A stretch of 64,000 nucleotides of DNA from Bacillus ndiopicus (GCF_000612805.1 NZ_HG964404.1:124001-188000); one strand, 5' to 3'. Positions 31,474 through 39,485 are shown, numbered from the stretch's first letter. Translations and numbers: made by a program. The notes: generated from the sequence alone by a model not told the origin.

Positions 31474-31971
31474 ATGTACTATTACACATATCTCGAAGAT
31501 TATATAAATCATCTTTACCATAAATTAGGGATTACAACTTCTACCTTACTTGATTTTAATGAGATAGCCAACCGCCTAAAAATTAAAATATTCTGTTGGC
31601 CAGATGATAGCCAAGCAATATGTTTTGATAGTCAAGCTTATATATTTTTGAAAGAGAATCAATCACTTGAAAAAGCATGGCAAGATTTTGCACATGAGCT
31701 TTGTCATATATTGCTGAACACAGGAGATCAGTTCAATATGCCTCCCCTATTCCAGAAATATCAAGAGTTTAAAGCAAATAACTTTATGTATCACGCCTGT
31801 GTGACCACATTTTTACTTGAACAAATGCAAGTGTATGATTACACCCCTAAATCAGTAGTACATGTCCAACATCTTTTTAACGAAGTATATGAGCTTGCTG
31901 AAAAGCGATTGATTCAATACACCAATAAAAATTTCAATAGTCCATATTGGAATGGTAAGTCCAACCACTAG
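31474..31971 (+). CDS. ImmA/IrrE-type metalloprotease
   Basis: The 165-aa product carries the zinc site HELCH at residues 74-78, embedded in WQDFAHELCHILL. A downstream glutamate in QEFKANNF is the likely third ligand. In ICEBs1, ImmA cuts the ImmR repressor to induce excision; this is the presumed partner of the repressor at 27979. ATG 31474 is chosen (CAGGAG 9 nt upstream) over the TTG at 31465, which overlaps the ribosome site. Confidence 0.88.
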   Translation: MYYYTYLEDYINHLYHKLGITTSTLLDFNEIANRLKIKIFCWPDDSQAICFDSQAYIFLKENQSLEKAWQDFAHELCHILLNTGDQFNMPPLFQKYQEFKANNFMYHACVTTFLLEQMQVYDYTPKSVVHVQHLFNEVYELAEKRLIQYTNKNFNSPYWNGKSNH

Positions 31972-32064
31972 TGATTACATTTGAAAGGAGGGATGCAAGT
32001 TCATGTATACGAATATATTCGATCTAGCGCGCCTGCCAGCTCATTAGACGGAGGTATTCGTTAA

Positions 32065-33228
32065 ATGGCCAGAGAAAAATACGAAACAACAAAGAAGGAT
32101 TGTATCTACTACTATTTTAATTCGGATGGTGAAAAGCGCTATGCCTACAGGTATAAATACTATGACAATAGCCATTCGCGACGTGAAAAAACAAAGAAAG
32201 ACTTTTTAACTGAAAAAGAAGCTGAACGTGCTTTGATTGATGTTAAAGCGGATATTTTGGACGAGCGAATCGTATTTGTACAAAACTCCGAGATGCTTGT
32301 AAGTGATTGGATTAAGCTCTATCTGCAAATTCGCCGTAAAAAATGGGAGTCAAGCACATTAAAACATTATACTGAAACGGCTGAAAATCATCTTATTCCA
32401 AAGCTAGGTCATTACAGACTGCATAAGCTAACGAATTTAATTATCCAGGAAGAGCTTGTCGATCCACTCGTTGAAAAAGGAAATAAAGTATCGACGATTG
32501 AAAATACTTTACGACCGTTATCCGCAATGCTCAACTATGCTGTTCAACGAGAGGTTTTAAAGAAAAATCCGATTGTAGAACTTGATTACGAAGATGCGAC
32601 GCCAAACGGACCTGACCAATACTACTCTGAAGAGGAACTGAATGACTTGCTACGTTGCACACGCTTAGACGGTTCCCCTTCTCGCATTGCTTTTATTCAT
32701 ACATTAGCATTAACTGGCATGCGTCGTGGTGAAGCGATGGCTTTACGTTGGTCAGACATTGATTTCGTAGCCAAAACAATCTCCATCACAAAAACAAGGG
32801 ATAGACATGGCGAGCGTAGTCCTAAATCACGCCGTGGTATACGCAAAGTGCATATGAATAATACTTTAGTGGCTGAGCTGAAATCTTACTACGATTGGAG
32901 TAAGAAAGCGAAATGGAGTAAAAAGATTGAACCTAAAAGCGATGACTATGTTTTCATTACAGTTAAGGGGCTAAGACCTGTCAAAGATTCATACACACGC
33001 GATGCGATGGTTTATATTTGTAAAAAGCACAATCTGCGCTTCATCAAAACACATGGTTTGCGACATACTTTTGCGTCTATCTTATTATCGCGCAATATCC
33101 CTCTTATTACCGTAGCGGAAATGCTCGGTGACCATCCAACAACAGTAAATAATGTTTATGCTCATTCCCTTGTAAAGAAAGAAACTGAGGCGAGCGACCT
33201 GCTAGATAAAATCGTAAGCAATCAATAA
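32065..33228 (+). CDS. int: Phage tyrosine integrase
   Basis: The 387-aa recombinase has an AP2-like arm-binding N-terminus (about 1-60), a SAM-like core-binding domain (about 75-180, WIKLYLQIRRKKWESSTLKH) and a catalytic domain. Catalytic residues are R220 (TGMRRGEA), H330/R333 (HGLRHTFA), H357 (GDHPTT) and Y365 (NVYAHS). GGAGGTATTCGTTAA lies directly before the ATG, so translation may be coupled to a 23-codon upstream frame. The gene ends about 70 bp from the thioesterase fragment, as expected next to attachment DNA. Confidence 0.95.
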   Translation: MAREKYETTKKDCIYYYFNSDGEKRYAYRYKYYDNSHSRREKTKKDFLTEKEAERALIDVKADILDERIVFVQNSEMLVSDWIKLYLQIRRKKWESSTLKHYTETAENHLIPKLGHYRLHKLTNLIIQEELVDPLVEKGNKVSTIENTLRPLSAMLNYAVQREVLKKNPIVELDYEDATPNGPDQYYSEEELNDLLRCTRLDGSPSRIAFIHTLALTGMRRGEAMALRWSDIDFVAKTISITKTRDRHGERSPKSRRGIRKVHMNNTLVAELKSYYDWSKKAKWSKKIEPKSDDYVFITVKGLRPVKDSYTRDAMVYICKKHNLRFIKTHGLRHTFASILLSRNIPLITVAEMLGDHPTTVNNVYAHSLVKKETEASDLLDKIVSNQ

Positions 33229-33266
33229 TCATTTGGGGTACAAATTGGGGTACACGCAATAAAAAG

Positions 33267-33302
33267 AGCTTAGAAACGTTGATATATCAATGTTTCTAAG
33301 CT
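33267..33302 (-). terminator. 36-bp hairpin ending the thioesterase fragment
   Basis: AGCTTAGAAAC and GTTTCTAAGCT pair around TTGATATATCAA. A T run follows on the minus strand, so it would stop host transcription before the prophage. The fragment's TAG stop lies inside the stem. Confidence 0.7.
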
Positions 33303-33397
33303 TCATCTAACCAAATGATGTAATTCGCGTGGTATACAACGCCCATCTGATCCGTTTCTGCGTAGCGGATTTCAATTTGTTTTTCTGATATATGCAT
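33296..33397 (-). pseudogene. 5' fragment of an acyl-CoA thioesterase gene (integration target)
   Basis: From ATG 33397 (GAGGTGACGAAA upstream) 33 codons read MHISEKQIEIRYAETDQMGV, VYHANYIIWLDEA, then stop. This is the unmistakable 4HBT hot-dog thioesterase N-terminus (YbgC/YneP type) with the catalytic D-x-M-G-V-V-Y-H-A-N-Y motif, but about 100 residues are missing. The break faces the integrase, so the prophage most likely inserted here and the 3' part lies beyond the left edge. Confidence 0.8.
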
Positions 33398-33433
33398 TTT
33401 CGTCACCTCGGGTTCTATCATACCGTGAGTGGT

Positions 33434-33507
33434 GGGGGTTTGTCAGTTGGGAGGTGTTATTTTGGGATGATTGTTTTTGGGGGGATTTTGGTGGGGGGTG
33501 AGTGGGG
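33434..33507 (+). other. Cluster of six G-tracts (possible G-quadruplex)
   Basis: Within 74 bp the plus strand has runs of 5, 3, 3, 6, 6 and 4 G residues (starting 33434, 33449, 33464, 33479, 33493, 33504). This is highly unusual in this AT-rich DNA. It lies between the thioesterase start and the second GGGGTACA cluster. Confidence 0.5.
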
Positions 33508-33748
33508 CATGTTTGGTGGTTTTTTCCTTTCTATGTATAAGAATGTATAGAAATGTTTTGATTTGGGGTACAAGTGGGGTACAAGTGGGGTACAGATTTT
33601 TAAATTGCGGCAGGCGCTGAGGATAGATATGAGTAGGCATCGCCCCTTGGGTTGTATCTTATTTTTGATGGGATTTGGGGTACAATTCTGTTTTGTTTCA
33701 TTAACAAGCCCATGTACTCATAAAAATTTGAATATCATGGGCTTACAT

Positions 33749-33937
33749 TTATTTAGTGGTGCTACGTCGCTGGTCAATGGTTACATACAGACCTAATAGT
33801 CGATCAGTTGTCATTTGCTTATTTTGCAAGTCCTTTAAGTGAGAGTCTTGAATGATACCCTCTTTCACTGCCTGCGCTAAAAAGCCTCTGCTGCTATACG
33901 TGCCACTACTTGATTTACCATAATAAAAGCCTTCCAA
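33749..33937 (-). pseudogene. Relic of an endolysin C-terminus (copy 1)
   Basis: Up to 62 codons, of which the last 45 (FLAQAVKEGIIQDSHLKDLQ, NKQMTTDRLLGLYVTIDQRR) are almost identical to the C-terminus of the M15 peptidase at 44984-45652. The catalytic domain is absent and the N-terminal 18 residues do not match it. It looks like the end of a related phage lysin left by a deletion. Confidence 0.65.
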
Positions 33938-34124
33938 TTAAACTGTGTAAGGCTGATAAATATTTGATATTAAATTGTTGTTGATTTACTACGTATACGG
34001 GGACTATTGTTTTATTTATATAAATCCAAATTATTTACCCAAATATAGTTTTCATAAATGCATTAAAAGTTTCAGTATGATTTGATATTCGATTTTCAAA
34101 TTGACACTTAAGGAGGTTTCAACT

Positions 34125-34208
34125 ATGAATAAAAAAGATTGGTTACATTCATTAAAATTTATGATTGTAACCATGCGAGCTGTTTGTATAAAAATTTCAT
34201 CTACTTGA
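34125..34208 (+). CDS. Possible 27-aa peptide
   Basis: ATG 34125 follows an ideal AAGGAGG site. The product MNKKDWLHSLKFMIVTMRAV plus 7 residues is basic with a hydrophobic middle. It may be a true micropeptide or the remaining start of a broken gene. Confidence 0.3.
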   Translation: MNKKDWLHSLKFMIVTMRAVCIKISST

Positions 34209-34247
34209 TTCATTCGTTCTTTAATTTTTCTCTAATCATAAATTCTT

Positions 34248-34481
34248 CTATATTTTTAGCAATAGGAATGCGTCCCTAAATACGCCCATTTTCATTATCA
34301 ACACATCATTAAAGTCAATATTAATGTTTCCCCATGCGTCATTAAAATCGCTCCATGTCTTGAATCTGATATTGGAGTTATAATTGCTTTTGCCTGTTAA
34401 GTAGTCCCATCCAGGACCCCAGCCGATATATCCTCTGCTCCCATTTTCATAACTTGGTAAGACCTTTAAGTCTATAGGCAT
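34248..34481 (-). CDS. Hypothetical protein, 77 aa
   Basis: ATG 34481 has a GGGGGAGC site. The sequence MPIDLKVLPSYENGSRGYIG, WGPGWDYLTGKSNYNSNIRF is rich in aromatic and small residues, suggesting a beta fold. The last 12 residues are unlike the rest, so the gene may be truncated. It stands alone in a gene-poor stretch. Confidence 0.45.
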   Translation of the reverse strand: MPIDLKVLPSYENGSRGYIGWGPGWDYLTGKSNYNSNIRFKTWSDFNDAWGNINIDFNDVLIMKMGVFRDAFLLLKI

Positions 34482-34761
34482 TTCGTTAGCTCCCCCTTTA
34501 TTCTGTAAAATTGAGATATTATTTAGTTACTATATAGCTCTCACAATATTAGGTGTTACTACTAGGGTACTATGTCTTGGTATATGGATTCGCCCTTGTT
34601 TACAGATTCACTATTAGGACATTTTCTACTAAATAATTCATACTTTGCTTTTATTTTTTAAGAAACTTGATTAAAAAGACTAGAGAACATATCGGCTACT
34701 ACATACTATGAAAATGTAATCTGCAGATTATAAATTATTATTTTTAGGAGGTGAATATTGC

Positions 34762-35103
34762 ATGCCTTTAACAACTGGTCCAATCGAAAATATGGGAAAT
34801 CTACCAGCTAATGCTTCTAGCGTTCGTGTAAAAGTTCTTAATCTGACTGGAGGTCTATTAACAGGCGTAGTAAGGGTTTTCAGACTCAACGGCACTAGAC
34901 AATTATTATCAACAACTCCTTTTGCGGCTAACGCCAACGCTTCTACTTTTGTAACTCCAAGTGTAGCTGGATCGTTTCAATATGAAGTTGAAATTGTTCC
35001 TAATCAAACAGGCGGGTTATATAGCGTTTACGGGCGAACAGCTTCAGGTGTAATCATCGATGCCCAACGATTTGTGAACTCAGAATTAACACCGATTCTT
35101 TAA
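34762..35103 (+). CDS. Small beta-rich protein, 113 aa
   Basis: ATG 34762 follows AGGAGGTGA. The product (MPLTTGPIENMGNLPANASS, VRVKVLNLTGGLLTGVVRVF, RLNG...) resembles a small family common in Bacillaceae and Paenibacillaceae. These have repeated strands, an RLNGT motif, FQYEVEIVPNQTGG and a C-terminal SELTPIL. A beta sandwich is likely. There is no signal peptide or known function. A terminator-like AAGCC...GGCTT hairpin follows (35130-35162). Confidence 0.65.
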   Translation: MPLTTGPIENMGNLPANASSVRVKVLNLTGGLLTGVVRVFRLNGTRQLLSTTPFAANANASTFVTPSVAGSFQYEVEIVPNQTGGLYSVYGRTASGVIIDAQRFVNSELTPIL

Positions 35104-35184
35104 TTTTATAAACAGATTTTATTTGTTAGTTACGGAAGCCTTATACTCGTTTATAAGGCTTCTCGTATTTTTCCGATTCCCTTC

Positions 35185-35448
35185 CTACATATTTTGGTTC
35201 TTGTGTGGAGTAGCCTGGTAAACAGCTACCCACTCACCTTCTTTTTTCTGAATCAGCACACCATCTTTATCCTTGTCATTAGAATACATCTGTTGCAAAC
35301 GCTCTACTTGCTCGTCCGTTAAATCACGGCCTAATATATATGTGTAAGTTTTTCCATCTTCCCCTTGACCATCTATTAGTAAGAATGATTCTTCAATAAT
35401 TTTCATTTTCAAATTTTCGATATTGACCAGTGGTTTTATTACAGTCAA
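35185..35448 (-). CDS. Hypothetical protein, 87 aa
   Basis: A TTG start at 35448 has AAAGGAG at good spacing. Strands (KIIEESFLLIDGQGEDGKTY) are followed by a helix LTDEQVERLQQMYSNDKDKD and a strand-like end. No family is recognised. Confidence 0.5.
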   Translation of the reverse strand: MTVIKPLVNIENLKMKIIEESFLLIDGQGEDGKTYTYILGRDLTDEQVERLQQMYSNDKDKDGVLIQKKEGEWVAVYQATPHKNQNM

Positions 35449-35466
35449 GTACTCCTTTGGAATATG

Positions 35467-35682
35467 TCAAGCCCCTGCTGGATCGTATTCTTCCGCATCC
35501 CAATCTTTTAAAAATTCCTCACGTTGGTTTACGTACAAGCCGAAAAGCTTATCTTGTTCGATTTGATAGACAAAATCACAAATTTTTTCATCATCTTGTT
35601 TTATAAAGAAGAATTGGTGAATAGATTGATTGCAGTTGAACAATATGTTGCAGAAAATCAGAAGCGATAGGTTGCTAATCAT
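35467..35682 (-). CDS. Hypothetical, possibly degraded protein, 71 aa
   Basis: The last 45 residues (DDEKICDFVYQIEQDKLFGL, YVNQREEFLKDWDAEEYDPA) look like a real C-terminus. The N-terminal 27 are hydrophobic, the ribosome site is weak, and this part may be a shifted frame. A gene remnant is as likely as a functional gene. Confidence 0.3.
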   Translation of the reverse strand: MISNLSLLIFCNILFNCNQSIHQFFFIKQDDEKICDFVYQIEQDKLFGLYVNQREEFLKDWDAEEYDPAGA

Positions 35683-36091
35683 TTTGAGCAGTTTAAATAG
35701 AGAGTTTATGAGATGCCCTGATAGCCCTGTTAGATTGTTTTTAACAAGGTTACCTTAACTATTTTTAACGTTAAGAAATATGCATGGTATTATTCATTAA
35801 AGTCAATCATGCATCCATGCTCGAAAGACCACTTAAACATTGCTATGACTGACTTTTGAAGAGAGTGTATAAAATTATTTATAAACAAAGTCATACAGAA
35901 AAGCTACGAAACGTTGTTTTGACAACATTCGTAGCTTAATGGTGTATCTCCAACTTGCGTTTGGGAACGTTATTTACGTTTGTTTTGTATACGCTATAAA
36001 TCCTTATTGCACTAAAGCACACCGTTAGTGAAACAAGAGCGCTTATGTAATAATCGTGCCCGTTTATGGAAACAGGCTCCATTTTATATAC
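35683..36091. other. Intergenic stretch with one hairpin
   Basis: About 400 bp without a convincing gene. The only clear element is a strong hairpin at 35901-35937 (AAGCTACGAA/TTCGTAGCTT with GTTGT/ACAAC inside). Confidence 0.6.
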
Positions 36092-36538
36092 TCAGACATA
36101 TTTTTCTGGTATGTACAACCGCATATAAAAATAACCATCCTCCATATCGTCTGTTATTTCAAAGCCTATGTTGCTCCAAAATTTTTGTGCGGTTATATTT
36201 TCTAGATTAACTGGTAAGGAAATCCTAGTTGCATTGTATTCTTTCCACAAATATTCAACACAAAGCCTAGCCGCTGCTGATCCATAGCCTCTTTTTTGAA
36301 AACGGCTATCTATCATAAAATTTATGATTTGGGGGTTATTTTCGCCAATATACATTAAAACATAGCCCACCATCACATTATCGGCATAAATTGCAAAGGG
36401 GCGTGAGTCATCATAAAACACCCACGCTTCAGCTAAAGACCACGCTACAGAGTCTACAAAGTCCGCATTGGTATCAGCTGTATGCAAGTTTAAACATTCT
36501 TTATAATTGTCCTGATTAATTGTTCTTAACTCCACCAA
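36092..36538 (-). CDS. GNAT-family N-acetyltransferase
   Basis: The 148-aa product has the acetyl-CoA motif RFQKRGYGSAAARLCVEYLW (R-x-x-G-x-G pattern) at about residues 79-98. Motif B follows around NITAQKFWSNIGFEITDDME. It is closest to spermidine/ribosomal-type GNATs, but the substrate is unknown. The start is TTG 36538 or GTG 36535, with AAGGTGAT upstream. Confidence 0.85.
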   Translation of the reverse strand: MVELRTINQDNYKECLNLHTADTNADFVDSVAWSLAEAWVFYDDSRPFAIYADNVMVGYVLMYIGENNPQIINFMIDSRFQKRGYGSAAARLCVEYLWKEYNATRISLPVNLENITAQKFWSNIGFEITDDMEDGYFYMRLYIPEKYV

Positions 36539-36623
36539 AAAATATCACCTTCCAAACATAGTTAGGGATGTTTAATGTAAATAATTCAACTTTTGAAAAG
36601 TGGAATTAGCAAATAAATCTTAA

Positions 36624-36770
36624 TACAATCTGGAAATCCTAGAACCTAATGCTCCAATTGATTTTGAATCAGTTCTTTTTGATAATAGTCATTCATATAG
36701 CCGCATTGCACCACTTTATTATTATAGCTCTATGCGATTTTTCGCAAAAGATAAGAAAGAAACTTCATAG
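36624..36770 (+). pseudogene. Probable C-terminal gene remnant
   Basis: This open stretch of 48 codons has no start: YNLEILEPNAPIDFESVLFD, NSHSYSRIAPLYYYSSMRFF, AKDKKETS, stop. The composition is strongly protein-like and not repetitive, but nothing precedes it in frame. The source gene is not recognised. Confidence 0.3.
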
Positions 36771-37387
36771 ATAAATTACTCAACTAACTGTTGCTTATTC
36801 GCAAAAATACGCTCATATTCTGAGCGTATTTACTTGTTTTAAATATCTTTTTCATTATTGAAATTTATGCTGATTAACCTGTTAATTGCACTTTTCTCCC
36901 CATCAACCAAACCCGTTCCCCATAAGAGCGAGATTCCTTATGTACCCAAACTTTCATTTCGGTTCAAACATTAATACAACAAAATGAACCGATTGTGGAA
37001 TAACGAAAATGCACCCAAAGCGTCGATTGCTAACTATCCTTTTCTTAGCGTTGTAAACAGCTTAAATCTGACGTGATGAATCAACAAAGTAATTGCTACT
37101 GCTTCATAAATCATTTGTAATTATATTAACATATTTCTCAATTATTGGGGAGAACTCTTTTTAAATTATTTAGTTTAACAAAAAACTTGACCCACAGCTA
37201 ATCGATCGAGTTTTTAGTTCCCAACTTTTTTGTCTTTAAACATCACTCTGAAAAGGATAGATGCAAGCAGGTAATCCCCTTGTTCATCTATCCTTTCCTT
37301 TTACCCCTATATAATGTGTGACATTGTATTGAATTATTTAGTTATAGAGCTTTATAAACATTTACTTGACTTTTAATAAAATTATTA
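36771..37387. other. Gene-poor intergenic stretch
   Basis: It contains a terminator-like hairpin at 36805-36831 (AAATACGCTCA/TGAGCGTATTT) and a longer one at about 37251-37296 (AAAGGATAGATG/CATCTATCCTTT). No convincing gene is seen. Confidence 0.6.
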
Positions 37388-37600
37388 TCATCTTTTTTTC
37401 TTTGAAGAAGTATTGCTAAATTCTCCTGCTTTCTTCCACAATAATATCCCTGAATACCCCAATAGACCAACGATAAATCCAAAGAATGGTATACCAGTAA
37501 TATTAAATTTATTACTAACGACAACTGCAACTCCTGCGATTATAAAAATAAATGACCAATACCATAGAACCAATGATATAAAACGTAATAAATACTTCAT
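37388..37600 (-). CDS. Small two-helix membrane protein, 70 aa
   Basis: ATG 37600 has AGGAGGG upstream. Two membrane helices (FISLVLWYWSFIFIIAGVAV and IPFFGFIVGLLGYSGILLW) are followed by a lysine-rich tail. The function is unknown. Confidence 0.6.
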   Translation of the reverse strand: MKYLLRFISLVLWYWSFIFIIAGVAVVVSNKFNITGIPFFGFIVGLLGYSGILLWKKAGEFSNTSSKKKR

Positions 37601-37753
37601 AAAAGCCCTCCTATTTATACCACTAATATACATGGATAAATAGGTTATTTCTATTACTGCTTTCATAATTCTACATATTTCTTTTAATTTTATTAGATTA
37701 CATTTTCCTTTTATGCTATAATTTCCATAAAAAGTAGAATGGAGTAATGTTAT

Positions 37754-37990
37754 ATGGACTTATGGTCAAGCTTCTCGATAGGTAGCGGTCTATGGCATTT
37801 CATCCCTCCAATACTCCTATTACCAACTGTAATGTATATTTGTGTGTGGATTTATAAAATACTTTTGGGTAAAATATTGCCAACTAAAATATATAATTTC
37901 TTTATTGGTCCAATTGCTTTGTTTGGTTTCTTTATTTGGGCAATCCCAATGAATATCGGATTTTATGAATTTTTTAGAGCAATAATGTAA
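37754..37990 (+). CDS. Small two-helix membrane protein, 78 aa
   Basis: MDLWSSFSIGSGLWHFIPPI is followed by a helix (PTVMYICVWIYKILLG), a basic loop and a second helix (FFIGPIALFGFFIWAIPM). A GGAGTAATG ribosome site and a TATAAT-like box about 40 bp upstream support expression. It resembles small DUF805-like inner-membrane proteins in outline only. Confidence 0.6.
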   Translation: MDLWSSFSIGSGLWHFIPPILLLPTVMYICVWIYKILLGKILPTKIYNFFIGPIALFGFFIWAIPMNIGFYEFFRAIM

Positions 37991-38032
37991 CAGCTAAAAA
38001 GGTAAACAATCAAAGAAAACCAGATTCCAATT

Positions 38033-38096
38033 AATAAACTGTACTCAATAAAATTGACACTTTGAAAAAAGTCCATCTTATTGAATACAGTTTATT
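38033..38096. terminator. Long inverted repeat
   Basis: AATAAACTGTACTCAATAA at 38033-38051 pairs with TTATTGAATACAGTTTATT at 38078-38096 (one mismatch). It lies between the membrane protein gene and the decayed lysin copy and can act as a bidirectional terminator. Confidence 0.5.
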
Positions 38097-38111
38097 TTGA
38101 GTATCATGGTC

Positions 38112-38204
38112 TTAAATTTGTTTAGTAGTACTACTCCGTTGGTCAATCGTAATATATAAACCTAATAGTCATTCAATTGTCATTTGCTTGTTTTGCAAGC
38201 CCTT
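38112..38204 (-). pseudogene. Relic of an endolysin C-terminus (copy 2, decayed)
   Basis: The frame reads KGLQNKQMTIE, stop, LLGLYITIDQRSSTTKQI, stop. It is clearly the same C-terminal segment as at 33749 and 44984 but carries an internal stop and lacks everything upstream. Confidence 0.65.
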
Positions 38205-38253
38205 CAAATTCCTAAGTTTCTGGGATAAAAAAACACCCTTGATTAATAGCGTT

Positions 38254-38454
38254 TTATTCCGTAAAAAACCAGCCTTTTCTTTTTTCAATCTGACCTTGTA
38301 TGCCACTTACCGTTCTCCGCATCCCTGCCGCAATATAAGGAGAGATTTTTTCCATCTCTTGTCGATCCTCAAGTACCTCCGCTAAAGTATCAAGAAATAT
38401 TCTTTCTTCCTCTGTATATGCTTTACCATTTCGTGATGTGTCAAAAGTTTTCAT
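38254..38454 (-). CDS. Hypothetical helical protein, 66 aa
   Basis: MKTFDTSRNGKAYTEEERIF, LDTLAEVLEDRQEMEKISPY, IAAGMRRTVSGIQGQIEKRK is amphipathic and all-helical. GGGGTAAAA precedes the ATG at a long spacing. The family is not recognised. Confidence 0.5.
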   Translation of the reverse strand: MKTFDTSRNGKAYTEEERIFLDTLAEVLEDRQEMEKISPYIAAGMRRTVSGIQGQIEKRKGWFFTE

Positions 38455-38626
38455 TACTGTTTTACCCCTACTCCATTTTCTTTATCTTTTACATATTTCG
38501 ACTAAAAAAAAGATTTTTCCTGCTAATTCTTTTATAAAGACCGCTAATCTAGGTAACTAGCAATTGCTGCGTATTTTGGGACACAAGTAAATGCGTATCC
38601 TTCAAATTCCCAAGCGTTTTGGTATT

Positions 38627-38830
38627 TTACTCTTCAATAGGTCTTTTAAATGTGTAAGTAACCTCCTCTACCCGATTGTTACTAGTTATCTTGGAGTTTC
38701 TCTCACTTACCAATTCCCAGCCTTCTAATCCTAAATAGGCAAGCTCCTTTTCTAATTCTGCTTCATTATTCTGGAGTTTCCACCCCTGCATACTTGGATC
38801 CCATAAAAGTCTTTTATATTCCCATTTCAT
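38627..38830 (-). CDS. DUF4177 protein
   Basis: The 67-aa product MKWEYKRLLWDPSMQGWKLQ, LEKELAYLGLEGWELVSERN, VEEVTYTFKRPIEE has the diagnostic WEYK...L..LG..GWELV...YTFKR pattern of DUF4177. The role is unknown. A GAAGGAGGG site precedes the ATG. Confidence 0.85.
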   Translation of the reverse strand: MKWEYKRLLWDPSMQGWKLQNNEAELEKELAYLGLEGWELVSERNSKITSNNRVEEVTYTFKRPIEE

Positions 38831-38894
38831 ACTACTATCCCTCCTTCATCTTCTTAATTCGACAAAAGGAAGGATTTCCCTTCATTTATTGACA

Positions 38895-39074
38895 CTAACA
38901 ATAACTGTGGCTGAAGAGAGAGCCAGCTACGTTCTCTCTCCCCTTTTTTTTCTTCAACCAACCAAGCTCGCTGTCGCTAAGAACCTCTTTTACATCTGGT
39001 TGTAGAGATGTAGGCACTTTACTAAAAGCCGTTTTTCTCAAAATTACAGGTTGTACGAAAAACATTGCCACCAT
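38895..39074 (-). CDS. Small phage-tail-region-like protein, 59 aa
   Basis: From ATG 39074 (GAGGGAG upstream) the product is MVAMFFVQPVILRKTAFSKV, PTSLQPDVKEVLSDSELGWL, then a lysine-rich end. The first 45 residues resemble a short protein often encoded near phage tail or lysis genes. The last 15 run into a terminator-like hairpin (about 38915-38940), so the 3' end may be altered. Confidence 0.45.
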   Translation of the reverse strand: MVAMFFVQPVILRKTAFSKVPTSLQPDVKEVLSDSELGWLKKKKGRENVAGSLFSHSYC

Positions 39075-39123
39075 GATTTACTCCCTCAAGTACAACAAAA
39101 TCTATTGAAAAAGCGCATCATTT

Positions 39124-39222
39124 TTATACCTTCAAAGCAATTTCTGCAATCAAATCTTCCATAAATTCCATACTCTCAGCGGTTACTACAAGAATGTGGT
39201 ATATCAATTGGCGTTTGGATAT
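39124..39222 (-). pseudogene. Short phage-like gene remnant
   Basis: This open frame without a start reads ISKRQLIYHILVVTAESMEF, MEDLIAEIALKV, stop. It is directly upstream of the 38895-39074 gene on the same strand. It looks like the end of a helical protein and is too short to name. Confidence 0.25.
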
Positions 39223-39239
39223 CTGTTGAATAAAAATAA

Positions 39240-39274
39240 AAGGCGCAAGATTCGTTTAGAATCTTTTGCGCCTT
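39240..39274. terminator. Terminator hairpin
   Basis: AAGGCGCAAGATTC-N5-GAATCTTTTGCGCCTT is a strong stem in a gene-poor gap, lacking a clear U-tract on either side. Confidence 0.5.
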
Positions 39275-39485
39275 GAAACGTGATGGCTAACCAACCATCA
39301 ATATTATTATGACCAACATTTAAATAATTATTCAGGAAAAATACATATTATATGATCGGCTTATTTTTTTCTAAACCGGCTTACAATGTGAAAAAAGCTT
39401 ACCTATTTTACTCTGAATAGGGTGAACACCTCCTTTATTTTATGTAGCTTTACATATTATAGATTATACAAAGGAGGGATATCAT

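Larger units (their letters stand above)
1..33295. mobile_element. PBSX-like myoprophage (left end outside window, possibly defective)
   Basis: A continuous phage gene set runs from the integrase (32.1 kb) through the lysogeny, early, packaging, head and contractile-tail modules to the tail-assembly chaperone at 3.6 kb. The structural order matches PBSX/skin-type phages: small and large terminase, portal, minor head, scaffold, decoration, capsid, connectors, sheath, tube, chaperone. The right boundary is the junction with a thioesterase gene fragment at about 33.30 kb. The left boundary is not seen. No tape measure, baseplate, holin or endolysin lies next to the chaperone, so the phage is either interrupted by the 0.5-3.6 kb island or incomplete. 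Confidence 0.9.
33235..33684. repeat. Six GGGGTACA repeats around the attachment region
   Basis: Copies start at 33235 and 33247 (12 bp apart, just after int), at 33565, 33576 and 33587 (11 bp apart) and at 33677. Near one-turn spacing suggests integrase or excisionase arm-type sites. They lie on both sides of the thioesterase fragment, as arms flank the core in an attP. Confidence 0.55.

Noticed and set aside
33443..33640. 65-codon minus-strand frame rich in proline and threonine
   Set aside because: It is the complement of the G-tract cluster and GGGGTACA repeats. It has low complexity and no ribosome site.
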